Shown here in pieces: positions 50,401 to 62,802 of a stretch of DNA of 64,000 bases. The stretch is from the NCBI GenBank assembly GCA_035235625.1, contig CP141145.1, positions 39,474,668-39,538,667 on the forward strand, in the 5' to 3' direction. Under the pieces are notes generated by a model. It had not been told where the DNA came from. It saw only the letters and a list, made by a program, of their open reading frames with translations, and did not search any database. The translations under genes were made by a program, and so were the position numbers. This DNA is from Saururus chinensis (Eukaryota > Streptophyta > Magnoliopsida > Piperales > Saururaceae). Positions within the stretch are counted from its first letter, which is position 1. Each line of letters begins with the position of its first letter.

Positions 50401-52545
50401 TAGTTACTCTTACAATTGATTATTAGTCCACTGCAATTAAATCATAAAATTAGTTTGTCCACGAAATCAGCTTTTAATCTGCTATTACAAAATCCTAAAA
50501 ATTAAAGAACATACAAAAGGACTTTACTAATTATTACTTGCTCCTTTTACTTAAAGTAGTAATTTGAAAATGGCAAGAGGCGAGCTATCCCTCTTAAATA
50601 TGTGATTATCAGATGTAATCAGATAAAATGTCATAGTTCACATGTTCCAAGCTAGGCAAATGAAATAGATAGGTCAATTCACCTAAAAAGAAAAGGAAAT
50701 CATAGCTCAGGCAAGAAACAAACCTCATTCCTAAAAGCTTGACCAATTTGAGCAGCCGCAAATGGAAGCTTATTTCCATTGTAATAGTACAATTCTTTAA
50801 AATTAACAAAGATGCCTTGTGCTGTCTCAGGACGAAAATACCTGAAAACGAATTAACAAATTAAAATATGCCCTGTTTTGCAGAATACGCGCCTCTCTAT
50901 CCACAGCAATACAAGCACACGCCTAAAAACAAACCTCCAGTTGGAGGAAAAGAATAACTTACCCAGGAATCAGACCCGTTGGACCAATTGAAGTCTGAAA
51001 CATCAAGTTGAAGGGGTAGGGATCAGACAGAGGGTTTTTTGTGTCCGGAGCAGTTATCCCATACTCCTTGATCTTGGCCCCAAGCTCTTCAGAAGAAAGA
51101 TCATCTAATATGGCAAGAACATGTTTTAGCTCTTCTACTTTCTCAGCAGGCAAAGTGAGGTCCTTCTCCAGCCTTTCTTTGCAAAAATCCTTGATCAAGT
51201 GGTCAGCTCGATAACATGTGCCAGTTTTTTCATCCTTAACCATAAGGTCAGTGAACTTGTCCACATGGCCTGAAGCCTTCAGAACAACTTCTGGAGTGAC
51301 ACAGGGGCAATCTACCTCTAACATGTTCTCTTCCAGGACAAAATGCTGAGAAGATTGCAAGTACATCAGGAACGTGAGCAAATCCATAAATAAGTCGAAT
51401 TAGCATAAATCATGCATCACAATTGCTAATGCCTTGAATGGGAGATACATGCTTCCGAAGAGAATATGCAGTATTCTTTGTCTAGTAAAATGTAAAGGGC
51501 AATATCACCAGCTAAACTCTAACTTTATGCCGAAAAAGACATTAGCACAAGTATTTAAACGGGCTCTAAAGACTTCAGGTTCCACAAAATTTATGTCTAC
51601 CATCGAATCTAAAAGGAAACATATTGTCAATAACCCCATATCCAAAAGTTCCAATCTTCTTTTATAAGTTCATCAAAACTCAGATTGTAATGTAAGGAGT
51701 TTTTGTGCAGCAGAGGACCATAAAACATTTGTGAAGCTTCCGTTCTCGAGGTTTGTTATCAGAAGTGAGAGATAAGGACCGATTGCAATCATAATTAATG
51801 AACTAAAAGACAATGAGCCACAAATCCGTGCTCCAACTGAAATAAATTCATTAATTCCAAACTCAGTCGATGTATCTAAAAAAGGGAAAACAACTGAAGA
51901 TCAAACACGTTTTAGAATAGCTCATAAGTTGAAAAGTAGGTAGGAATAAATCGTGACCCAATGTGCTCCGCGATTCTACAATTTCTTAAACAAAACACAA
52001 AACAAATATAGCGATGACGGCGAGGGAGAAGATGATTGGGACTAAAGGCATCACTTTACCTGACGCCAGTAGGCCAGGACATTGGACTTAATAGCGCAGC
52101 CAGGGGGGCCGTAATCGTACAGCCCGGCGACGCCGCCGTATATCTTAAAGGATGGGACGTAAAACAGGCGTCGCTCGAGTGTGTTGACGACAGCCTGGTG
52201 GAAGGCGTCCTTGCTGGCGGCGGCATCGCTGCCGCCGTTGCTGGAAGCGACCGCGGCCTGGAGGTCCCGCGTCACGGACTGGACCTCCAGCTTGAGGGAC
52301 TTGAGCGCCTCGACGGCAGCATCGAGGTCCTGCTTCGGGGCGGAGGTGGCCTTCATGTCGCGGACGGCGGCCGCCTGGGCGTCGACAGCGGCCTGCTTGT
52401 CAGCCAGGGCCTTGCGGAGGTCGGTCTCGGAGAGGCTCATCGGTGGCGGAGAGGAGAGGGCGGCGAGGGAGGAGGATCGGATCGGGGTCAGGCGAAAGTT
52501 TTGGGAGGAAAGGAAAACGGAGAGATACAGTAGGCGGCCGCGCAT
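47405..52545 (-). CDS. GlyRS: Glycyl-tRNA synthetase, cytosolic/mitochondrial class II type
   Basis: The enzyme charges tRNA-Gly with glycine using ATP. Nine coding exons on the minus strand: 52545-52060, 51345-50963, 50841-50724, 49884-49690, 49541-49317, 48667-48608, 48511-48431, 48331-47926, 47637-47405. From the Met at 52440 the protein is 693 residues; from the in-frame Met at 52545 it is 728, close to the 729 known for Arabidopsis GlyRS-1. Counting from the inner Met: WHEP RNA-binding domain about 7-56, catalytic start [15 protein letters not shown] about 88, motif 2 [17 protein letters not shown] about 291, motif 3 [12 protein letters not shown] about 543, and the C-terminal anticodon-binding domain about 570-665 with [15 protein letters not shown]. 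The 35-residue leader has arginines and no acidic residues, as expected of a mitochondrial signal. All splice sites read GT-AG and the gene looks intact. Exon 1 is far GC-richer than the rest. Confidence 0.97.
52438..52440 (-). other. Inner start codon of glycyl-tRNA synthetase
   Basis: This ATG opens [12 protein letters not shown], directly at the WHEP domain, and would give the cytosolic form. The outer ATG at 52543-52545 ([12 protein letters not shown]) would give the organelle form. A third in-frame ATG at 52597-52599 adds 18 less convincing residues. Confidence 0.6.
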
Positions 52546-53119
52546 GCGATGATAGGAGGGCCAAATCCCAAATGAGAGCCAGGCAATCGAGAACGTCAAG
52601 CCGGATGGGAAAGGATTGGATCCCGCCTTCCCATGCTAGCCTTACCCTAAGATATTTTTTTTGTCAAGGAGACATTAAGTAAGATGAGACGCCTATCAGA
52701 ACCGCCATATTTTTACGCATAGATATTGTCCGAGTCCCGTTCGTATGAACCCGGGCTTACGGAGTTGGAACGGGTAAATTAGTTTTTACCCCTTTTGTAA
52801 GTGAGATCTCGATCCGACGGTTTATAATGCCCAAGCTCACTTAGTTGCACGTGGACCTAAGAATTTTTTTTTAATATTAACACATAGAAAGTAAAGTAAG
52901 TAAAAATTTAAAAGAAAATGAGAACATTCGTGAGCTCAGGCTCTTTACGCTGTCAAATTAAAATTTAGTGGCTTATATTACTTAGGTAATAAATACCTCT
53001 TGAGTAATATAAGTTATCTGATATGAATCTAACAGTCCTCTTTATAAAATACTTTTTATACAATATTTTTTTTTAATTCAGTTCAGCTCACTCTTTCATC
53101 TCTCCTTCACCACTCGTGT
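52546..53119. promoter_or_regulatory. Upstream region of glycyl-tRNA synthetase, up to the Copia LTR
   Basis: The gene's promoter should lie here, within about 570 bases before the retroelement. No TATA box was placed with confidence. The distal half contains repeat DNA. Confidence 0.4.
52925..53055. mobile_element. Diverged foldback element related to that at 40723
   Basis: GTGAGCTCAGGCTCTTTACG resembles GTGAGCCCAGGCTCTATGGG of the 204-bp element. The centre is a hairpin with CTTATATTACTTAGGTA facing TACCTCTTGAGTAATATAAG (52972-53013), and outer flanks such as CTGTCAAATT and AATCTAACAG also face each other. Borders are approximate and no target duplication was found. Confidence 0.4.
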
Positions 53120-53911
53120 TGTGATTTGTTGGGCATAATATTTACATAGGTTAAGCCCATATTACTTATATAGGTCAAGCCCATATAGGTAGAAAGCCCA
53201 AACACACTTTACAGTGAATGAGAATCACACATGTGAATTAGTTGAATAAGTGAATAGTCCCACATTGTCTAGAAAAAAGTAATGGTGTTAATATATAAAA
53301 CACAAGTTTGACATTTTAAGTTAGGCCCTTTAACTACCCTCTTTTTGTATGAGAGTTACATGTTAGACCCATGCACTTAAGTAGGCTAACCCACATTCAC
53401 GCGCATCGTTGCTGACTTGGTTCTGGTTGGGTCAACAAGATAATTATTTTTTGGGATAAATTTATTTGATTTGGTTTTCACTTAACCCAAATTAATATGA
53501 TTTGGTTTTCTCTTAACCCAAAACGAATTTGGCCTTATTCTCACCAAATTGTGTTTGTTCATGGATAGACACGTCAATTTGAATGGGACGGGTTGTCTTC
53601 AACGGGATTTCTTATAAATTTTAGAAAAATATTTTCTACATCATCCTTTTACTGGATTTTCGTCTCTATCCTTTTGTGAGAGCATTCCATATTGTGGTTC
53701 GCTGCATGTACTATGTTGAAAGTGCTTCTACAGTACATGGTTAATTGTCTTATCCTGGGAAACATACGCCCAAGTGTATCCTAAACACCACTATGAAGGG
53801 CAAATTCTGTCTTAAGGACAGAGCACAATTTTCTTGATTCGATTATAATTCTTCTAGTAAGATTTCTCACTATAATACTTGCATAAATACGAAAATAACA
53901 ATCTTAATACA
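53120..53911 (+). repeat. 5' LTR of the Copia element
   Basis: Aligns along its length with 61996-62802, from GGGCATAATATTT near the start through CTTAACCCAAA in the middle to ACTTGCATAAATACGAAAAT near the end. Its borders are set by comparison with the right LTR and may be off by a few bases. Confidence 0.85.
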
Positions 53912-54301
53912 AAATTCCCTATATTTTTTCATATGTTACTGTGTGTATGCAATTTCAAAATTTTACGTACTTTACTGTTTTATATGCAATTTTGAAATTG
54001 TATTGTGTAAATTTTTGAAACTTTACTATTTTGTATGTAATTTTTTTGCACTTTATTGTTATGTGTGTAAATTTTTGGAACTTTATTGTGTTGCATGTAA
54101 TTTTTTGAACTTTACTGGGTTACATGTAATTTTGAAATTGTATTATATAATTTTCGAAACTAAGACTATTTTCTGTTCATTGGAACAAAATTGATTACTG
54201 AGGGTACTAATTTGACTTTGGTCATAATTCTCACTCTTGTGAATGCTCTTGTTCAAGTTAAAGGGGAAGCAAGAAAAATTTAGTGGTGTAAACTTTAAAA
54301 G

Positions 54302-55070
54302 ATGACACAGAAAATGTTGTTTTATCTTACCACACTGAACTTGACCCGATTCCTTCAAGAGGAAGTACTTATTCTCACTGAGGAGAAGCGGGATGACAAA
54401 ACGGCTATTGCGGCACTAGATGCATGGAAGCATGCAAATTTATTATGTTGTAATTACATCCTTAATGGGTTGGACAACATATTATACAATGTGTACAGTC
54501 CGATGAAAAGTGCTAAGGCACTATGGGAGTCCTTAGACAAGAAGTACCAGACAGAGGATGCTGGAACGAAGAAATTCGTGGTTGGCAAATTTTTGGATTT
54601 CAAAATGATGGGCTCTAAGATAGTGATCAATGAAGTTCAAAAACTCCAAGTTATCATGCATGTCATTCATGCAGAAGGTATGACTTTAAGTGAGTCTTTT
54701 CATGTAGTTGTAATAATAGAGAAATTAACACCTTCCTAGAAGGACTTTAAAAATTACTTAAAGCATAAGTGTAAGGAGATGAACATGGAAGACTTGATTG
54801 TTAGGTTGAGGATTGAAGAGGACAATCGTGCTTCTGAAAGAAAATCGGGGGTCATGGCATGAAAGCCAAAGTCAATGTTGTGGAACAAGAGCATAAAAGC
54901 AAAAACTTTAACAAGAAGAAGAGGAAAAATCTTGCTGGACAGTTAAACAACAACTCCAATAAAGTTAAGTTCAAGGGCAAATGATATGTGTGTGACAAGC
55001 TAGGCCATAAGGCTAAGGATTGTCGCAAGCAAAAAAAACAAGATGATTCCAAGAAGAAAAATGCATAAGC
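54302..55070 (+). pseudogene. Copia gag remains
   Basis: The translation resembles the Copia gag polyprotein domain (ALWESLDKKYQTEDAG, FLDFKMM, ELQVI-like KLQVIMHVIHAEGM), followed by a basic stretch and a CCHC-type zinc knuckle near 54985-55030. It is a fossil. Confidence 0.8.
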
Positions 55071-55139
55071 CAACATGACTGAAGTGGAACATCTCTCCAA
55101 CAATGTGAATAACATTAAGCTTTCTGCTGTAATTCTGAA

Positions 55140-55658
55140 GTGAACATGGTCACTAATGCTAGAGTGTGGTGGGTGGACACCGGGGCTACTAGTCGTGTGT
55201 GCTCAAATAGAAAAATGTTCTCCACTTATCAACCGGTGGAAAATGGTGAACAACTTTTTATGGGCAATTCTTCTACTGCCAAGGTTGAAGGTACTGGAAA
55301 GGTGGTGCTCAAGATGACTTTGGGCAAAGAACTCACTCTCAACAATGTGTTGTATATGCTAGAAATTCAAAAGAATTTAGTATCAGGATCATTGCTAAGC
55401 AAGAATGGGTTCAAATTGGTGTTTGAATCGGATAAATTTGTATTGACTAAAAGCAGGATATATGTAGGAAAAGGGTACCTTAATGAGGGGTTTTTCAAGC
55501 TCAATGTACTAACTATTGTACATGTTGCTAATATTAAGAATGAGAATGCTTCTTCCTCTTATATGATTGAGTCATGTAATGTGTGGCATGGTAGATTAGG
55601 ATATATTAATTATGACGCTATGCGAAGATTGATTTATATAAAATATCTACCTAAATTT
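55140..55658 (+). pseudogene. Copia protease and pre-integrase remains
   Basis: The protease active-site phrase WWVDTGAT lies near 55170. The gag-pre-integrase segment with WHGRLGYINYDAMRRL lies near 55580-55630. The region stops where the nested solo LTR is inserted. Fossil. Confidence 0.8.
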
Positions 55659-57719
55659 TGTAAGATCTCTAGACTCTAACCGGTTTATTTAATTTTATTT
55701 AGTTGTTATTGTGTGGTTTAATGTTAATTTGGTCAATTTTGACTTATTTTTGAATTCAAGGTGGTTAACTAAGGTTTTGATCAAATTTTATTCACTTTGA
55801 TGATTTTTTGTTAAGATAATTCAATTCAAATTTTTTCTAGAATTTTTAAAATTTTTGACTATTTTTTCAAAATTTAGGGGATGGGACATGCCTTGGGCCT
55901 CACGGTCATAAATTGGGATGGAGGTCCCACAAGACTCTAAAAACATCTTATGACAGTAATTAAGGGTTTTAAAATTTTTAGACATCATTTTAGGCCTAAA
56001 ATAAAAGTATTTTTTATTTTTAGTGTTAAATTCTATTTGTACCCCCACATTCTTACTAGGTCTACCTCAGTACCTACTATAAATAGAATGACCCAACCAC
56101 ATTCCCATTTAGGAAGGGCTAGAATCTGGAGCTTAGGAAGCTCTAATCCCCATTCTATTAGAGGAAAGTTTGATTAAGGTAAGATTAACTTTATTTCTTA
56201 ATTAATCACCTAGGGTTTTACCTAATCTTTTTTAATCTCATCTCTTCCAAAGTTAAATCTTAATTTTTACCCTTAAAGCTTCGATTTTGACATCTATTTC
56301 AAACCTCTATAGAAGGAATTTCATTTTTGAACTCAATAAATCCTAGACCTACAAATTTTCAAGTGATTTAGGTATTTTAAAGCTGATTTATGCAAGTATT
56401 AACAAAACCCTATTGTGGGTAGGATTTTGAAGGAGTTGGAGCATCGATTTCAAGTCAAGAAAGTCATTAAAGGTAAGGGTTTTCTTCCAAAATAGGTATG
56501 AGATTTCGGATTTGAAGTTGGTGAAGTTTTATGTGGATTTGAATGAAGTTGAGCTTTAATGGTGGGTTATGTAAAGCTTAATCTTTCTTGTGATTTCTTT
56601 GTGCTTTAGTTGATAAATGACTAGATTTACCATTTACTAAGCTTGGATTTCATTATTATGATGTTTGGGTGTGAGATTTGAATATTAATGGTGATTTTGT
56701 AAAGTTTTGGTTTTAAGTTCGTAAGGAAGAAGACGTACCAGAACCATTATGTTGGCATTCAAACGGCAATCAAACGGCCCTTCATGCTGATTGAACTCCA
56801 AAGCGACAGTTTGTCGATTTATAGATTTTTGCTCATTTTCGTGTTCTATCTCTTAAATACCATTTCTTATGATTATGATGAATAATTTATGTTAGGAAGA
56901 GCTACTGAAAGGGCCATGAATTTAATGTTGGGAGCTATGATGAATGTTTAAATATTATGTGAATTATTTGGTTAAGCTTGTTATGATTTATTATCTTGAA
57001 TACATGTTGAGTAATTCTTCATATTTTAAGTATGATTCTAGCAAGGTTATAACATGATAATAGATTTGTATACTTTTATATGTAATGATTAAATTATGGG
57101 TGAATGATGGTGCCTTGTTTGGCTTCAAGTATAGTAATGAATATGCTTACTTAAGTCTAGTGCAAGGTTGTACTTGATTTGAATTGTGTTTTTCGATGGT
57201 TTTCACCATGATTTCAGTAAGAAGGATCCATGTTTAAATTATGATAGCATGTGTGTAGTATGTTAATGCATTGATCATAATGCATATTCCCATACTTAGG
57301 ATTGGATGCTACTACCATGTACATACATATGTGGGGGTAATTATGGTGATTGTTTGATACATATGATTAGAAATAATGCATGTAGGGTTGAGGGGAGCAC
57401 TTTTCATGAATTATGATTCATATACTTATTACTCACGTATGTACCATATTGCATGACATCATGAGATGGATTTACAAACAAGATTTATCGAGATTAGCTG
57501 TGATTGATCGATTGGATGCAATTGAGTAATATTGTTTGTGGGATTAATCGATCTATGACTTATTGAAATTGGTTGGTCCGAAAGGACATAATTTCGATTT
57601 GAGTTCCTACTTGAAACATGGATCCTCCCTGGGTTGAGTTGACTTAAATGCGGTTGAGATTGCTTAGAGTCATCTGGACCTTGAGAATCCAGAGTGGTAG
57701 GCCTTTGTATATTGGTTAC

Positions 57720-58020
57720 CACGTGTTTTAGGTTTCCCTTGTGGAAATCAGACTCTCCCCGCCGCAAGAGATGTCTAGGGCGAACACAATGCTCTAGGTC
57801 TTCGTGAGGAGATAAGAAGTTCCCGACCAAGACTATCTAGGGCGAGTAAACTGCTCTAGGTTTCTGTAAGAAAATTGGACCTCCCTTTTAGATTGTCCAG
57901 AGCGAGCAGAGGGGCCAACTACCTAAAACACCCTAGGTTTCCATCTAGGAGATCAGATTGATGTCTAGCTTGGGTTTAATGCCCTAGGTTTCCATGTAGA
58001 AAATTAGACAATATCCAGAG
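57720..58020. repeat. Imperfect repeats in the nested solo LTR
   Basis: Phrases of the type CTAGGTTTCCNTNTAGGAGAT and TCTAGGGCGAG recur about five times at 60-85-base spacing. Confidence 0.65.
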
Positions 58021-58149
58021 CGGGTAGTATGTTTGTATAACTCTCCATGATGAAGACATTCACCATTATTGATGATGCTTATGTATGAGATAATATTATA
58101 CCTAGTTTACACAGTTGTGTAGGGATAATTGACATTATGCGACATATGT

Positions 58150-58465
58150 GAATATAGTTTATTATGCATGAATTTGTATAGTGTAATTGAGACACTTGTC
58201 GTATAGGGTGAATGACTTATGGATGAAAATTGAATATGTATGATATGCTTGAGATGCTTTTCATGCAAGATGGTTAATCATGAAGATGCATGGATGTGTA
58301 TAGTGTGTTTGAGATACTTATTATGCAGGATGGTTGATTATGAACATGCATGAATATGTATGGTGTGTTGGAGATACTTTTCATGCAGGATAGATGCTTG
58401 TGAGTAGGAATGAATATGCATGAGGATGGTTAATGTGATGAGATACTCTTATGCAGGATGGTTAA
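58150..58465. repeat. Tandem repeats of about 60-65 bp in the nested solo LTR
   Basis: GAGATACTTTTCATGCAGGA and ATGCATGAATATGTATGGTG recur about five times with drift in length and sequence. Confidence 0.7.
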
Positions 58466-59095
58466 TTGTGATTAAGTAGGTGATCATAAATGAGTAAATA
58501 TGATGATATATTCTCAAAAGCTGGGATGATATATGATATGCTTGATGCCATGTGGTTTTTCTTTCAGTTTTACCATTTCAGCATTCAAAACCTTACCAAG
58601 TTTTATGCTCACCCTAGTTTTTTGTGTTTTTTGTTTTTGGGGTTGCATGATGTGACATGCAGACGATCAGGTCCCTCTATATGAGGAGCATATGGAGGAT
58701 GATCGGGTGTAGGCAAGAGCCTAAAGATACCTTACTATTTTTCTGATTTATCTTGATGTTTTATTTGAACTTCATGTTTTGTTTGACTATGTGCTATACT
58801 CCATTGTCTTGGTGGCTTCAGATTTGTTTCAGATATTATAACTAGAGTCACATGTGTTGGCTTGGTGCGATAAGTTTGTGAGTTGAGACTTAAGGACTAA
58901 TTTAGATTTTAATGTTCTTTGCATTTTACTTATTTCTCTTGCACAATGTTAAAATGGTGACTCAATGCGTGTGTGGTACCCATTAGAGGGGTCAAGTCTT
59001 CCGTAGTATAACAACTTCGTCACCCCCGTATGCTTTGATTGTCCCTTGGGCTAGGTTCGGCTTGGGTCAGGTAAGTGCCGGGGCATGACAAATTT

Positions 59096-59900
59096 AATAT
59101 TGACTCTTATCATAAACGTGAAACTTATGTGGAATCAAAATTGACAAGGAAATCATTCCAAAGCATTGAGAGATATACTAAACCTCTTGAGTTAATTCAT
59201 AATGATGTATATGACTTAAAACTTGTTCAAACAAGAGGAGGTGAAAAGTACTTTATTACATTTATTAATGATTGCACTAGATATTGTTATGTGTACTTGT
59301 TGAGAAGTAAGGATGAGGCTATAAACATATTTATTTTATACAAAATAGAGGTTGAGAATCAACTTGGAAAGAAAATGAAAGTTCTAAAGAGTGATAGAGG
59401 TGAGGAATATGAATCACCTTTTGGTGAATTTTGTTCACAACATAGTATTATACACTAAACTACAACACCCTATTCAGTTTAGCAAAATGGAGTTGCTAAA
59501 TGGAAAAATAGAACTTTAAAAGAGATGATGAATGTCATCTTAATAAGTTATGAGTTATCCTAGAACATGTGAAGGGAAGCTTTGCTTTTAGCAAATTATA
59601 TTCTAAATAAAACACCTCAAAAGAAAACAATGTAGACATCATATGAATTATGGAAATGTCGAAAGCCTTCTTACAAATTCTTAAAGGTGTGAGGGTGTTT
59701 GGCGAAAGTGGCAGTCCCTAATTCCAAGAGGATTAAAATTGGATCAAAGACCATTAATTGTGTATTCATTGGTTATGCTAATAACAGTAGTGCATATCAC
59801 TTTCTTGTTCATAAATCGGATATTCCTGATATAAATATCAATATCGTGATTGAATCTTGGAATGCTTTATTTTTTGAACATATTTTTCCATAAAATTCTA
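59096..59900 (+). pseudogene. Copia integrase remains
   Basis: Resumes on the far side of the nested LTR. ELIHNDVYDL, YFITFINDCTRYCYVYLL and LKSDRGEEYESPF match the rve integrase core, and a downstream piece matches the usual integrase C-terminal part (FIGYANNSSAYHFL). Fossil. Confidence 0.8.
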
Positions 59901-60076
59901 CACAAGAGGAAAGTTCTCTTAAAAGAACTTTAGATGTTACACAGAACAATAGTGAATACCAAGAGGGAGAAAATGATGCACCTAGATATAGAAAACGTGC
60001 TAGAACATTAAAATCATTTGGTTTAGACTTTTTGACTTTTTTGTTAGAAAATGAGCGTTAAAGCTTTGAGAAAGTC

Positions 60077-61420
60077 ATGTCATCTCCTAAAGCACAATAT
60101 TGGAAAGAGGCTGTAAATAATAAAATTGAATCATTTATGCAAAATCATACTTGGGAGTTGGTGGACCTTCTACCAGGGAGTAAACCTCTACAATACAAGT
60201 GGATATTCAAGAGGAAGATGAAAGCTTATGAATTAATTGACACATATAAAGCTAGACTTGTTATCAAATGATAGAAGCAAAATGAAGGTCAATATTATTT
60301 TGATACATATTCACTAGTCACAAGGATAACTTCTATGGGCTTAAATAAGTACATAAGCAATGATATGAAAATTTTGAGAAAATAATGATGTCAAATGGAT
60401 TCAAAATTAATGAATGTAACAAATGTATTTATGTTAAGGAAATACTTGATGGCTATGTTATTGTATGCCTATATGTGATGATATGCTCATTATCGGTAGC
60501 AATGATGATATCATTAAAACTACTAAGATGATGTTAAACAAACAGTTTGACATGAAAGATATAAGTGTTGCAGATGTTATACTAGGGATGAAAATCACTA
60601 GAACATCTTATAGATGTGTATTATCTAAATCTTAGTATATTGAGAAATTTTTAGAGAAATCTAATAAAAATAATAATCGTCCAGTGAGAACACCTATGGG
60701 TGTGACATTGCACTTAAGCAAAAACACTAGTGAGAATATATCACAACTTCAATATTCCCAAATTATTAGTAATCTCAATTACATCATGAATTTTATGAGA
60801 CTGGACATAGTATACTCAGTAAGTAAACTAAGTAGATATAATAATAACCCAGGGGCAGACCACTGGAAGGCTGTAGTCAGGGTTCTTAGATATCTAAGAT
60901 ATATCTTGAACTATAGAATACATTATACAAGGTATCCAACAGTAATAAAGGGTTACTATGAAGTAAATTGGATATATGATACAAAAGACTCAAAATCTAC
61001 AAGTAGATATGTCTTTACTCTTATAAGTGCACCAGTGTCTTGAAAATCCTCTAAACAAATGTGCATAGCAATATCCATAGTGGAATTTGAATTCATTGTA
61101 CTTGATAGAGCAGGTGAAGAGGCTGAGTGACTTCGTAATTTTTTTGAGGATATTCCAATGTGGGGGGAACTTGTGCTACCTATTTGTATCTATTGTGATA
61201 GATAATCGGCTATAAGAAGGGCACATAGTAACTTGTATAATGGTAAGTCTTGACATATATGTAAGATGTATAATACCATAAAATAATTACTCTCTAATGG
61301 AATAATTTTCATTGAGTATGTTAGGTTAAAAGAAAATATTACAGATTCGCTTACTAAGGGTTTAACCAGAGAACAAGTGAGAATTCATCGAGAGGAATGG
61401 GCTTAAAGCCTATGCATTAA
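60077..61420 (+). pseudogene. Copia reverse transcriptase and RNase H remains
   Basis: WKEAVNNKIESFMQNHTWEL with KWIFKRKMK marks the start of the Copia reverse transcriptase. [19 protein letters not shown] and [13 protein letters not shown] mark the connection to RNase H. Fossil, with segments lost. Confidence 0.8.
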
Positions 61421-61984
61421 GAGTCACCATAATGACAACCCAACCTAGTTGACTGGAGTTACCAAGATTTAGATTCAAATGGATAATTGAATTATGGAGG
61501 ATTTAAGGGGAATCACTATTGAGATAACATTTTGTCCTCATTCCTACGATGAGATAGTGATGCATACAAAGTGAATCAGGAAAAGCTCTTCTTTTAATAG
61601 TTCTTATAGCTTGAATTAGATCAAGTGAAATATGACAGGATAATCCTAATAAGAATCACCTATATGAGTGTGAATGGGCCACTTCTACTAGGATTTTAAG
61701 ACTAGCATTCATGAAAACTAGGTTTGTTTAGGGTCGAAATGAACACAATCACGAGAACCACGTTGTGTCTGAGAAGTGACTATGTGAATTCTATTATCTT
61801 GGTTTATACAAATGGCTAAATAGTTCAAGACATCACGTTTACTTATTAGCCAGTAGACTTAATAGTTTTCACAAGGGAAGGTTCAAAGCTAAAAGCTACA
61901 TTTTCCCCATGCACGAACTTTTCAATATTTGCTCTTACGTTTAATCTGCATTATTTTGAGTAGTTATCTAACCAATTCTTATTC

Positions 61985-61995
61985 AAGTGGGGGAT
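61985..61995 (+). other. Polypurine tract of the Copia element
   Basis: AAGTGGGGGAT directly precedes the right LTR, the normal place for plus-strand priming in LTR retroelements. Confidence 0.65.
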
Positions 61996-62802
61996 TGTTA
62001 GAAGTGGGCATAATATTTGCATGGGTTAATCCAATATTACTTATGTTAGTCAAACTCATATTGTTTATGTGGGTTAAGCCTATATGGGTAGAGAGCCCAA
62101 ACCACTTTATATTGAATGAGAATCACATGTGTGAATTAGTTAAATGAGTGAATAGTCTCACATTGCCTAGAAAAATGTGATATTGTTAATATATAAGACA
62201 CAAGTTTGACATTTCAAGTTAGGCCCTTGGGCCACCCCACTTTTGTAGGGGAGTTACATGTTGGACCCTTGCACCTAAGTGGGCTAACCCATACCGTTGA
62301 CTCGGTTCTGGTCGGGTTGGGTCAATAAGATAATTATTTTGTGGACAAATTTATTTGGTTTGGTTTTCACTTAACCCAAATTAATTTGGTTTAATTTTTT
62401 CTTAACCCAAAACGGGTCTGGTTTTATTCTTACTTAATTGTGTCCATTAACGGACAAACACGTCCATTTGAACGGGACAAGTTGTCTACAACGAATTTCT
62501 TATAAATTATAGAAAAATCTTTTCTGCATCATCCTTTTACTGGATTTATGTCTCTATCCTTTATGTGAGAGTATTCCATACCGTGGTTCATTACATGTAC
62601 TGTGTTGAATGTGCTTCTATAGTACATGATTAATCGTGTTATCCTGGGAGGCAGACGCCCAAGTGTATTTCAAGTACAAGTAAGGAGGGTGAATTTTATC
62701 TTAAGGATAGAATGCAATTTGCTTAATTTGATCATAATTCTTTTGGTAAGATTTCTCACTATAATACTTGCAAAGATACGAAAATAATACTTTTCAATTA
62801 CA
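61996..62802 (+). repeat. 3' LTR of the Copia element
   Basis: Starts TGTTAGAAGTGGGCATAATA after the polypurine tract and ends TTTTCAATTACA. It pairs with 53120-53911, with visible substitutions and small length differences. Confidence 0.85.

Larger units (their letters stand above)
55659..59090. mobile_element. Giant solo LTR nested in the Copia element (3432 bp)
   Basis: Starts TGTAAGATCTCTAGACTCTA and ends AGTGCCGGGGCATGACA, flanked by AATTT at 55654-55658 and 59091-59095. It interrupts the Copia pol region and so is younger than the Copia insertion. It has no internal genes. Its ends resemble those of the solo LTRs at 10963 and 37015. Probably Ty3/gypsy, by inference from LTR length and ends. 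Confidence 0.85.
53120..62802 (+). mobile_element. Old, broken Ty1/Copia retrotransposon with both LTRs
   Basis: LTRs of about 792 and 807 bp frame gag, protease, integrase, reverse transcriptase and RNase H remains in the Copia order, with the integrase before the reverse transcriptase. It is a fossil with many breaks (well over five) and cannot be active. A solo LTR of another family is nested in it (55659-59090). By eye the two LTRs differ at more than a tenth of sites, which suggests an insertion some millions of years old. No standard primer-binding site is recognisable after the left LTR, and no target duplication was found. The Copia lineage is not assigned. Confidence 0.9.
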
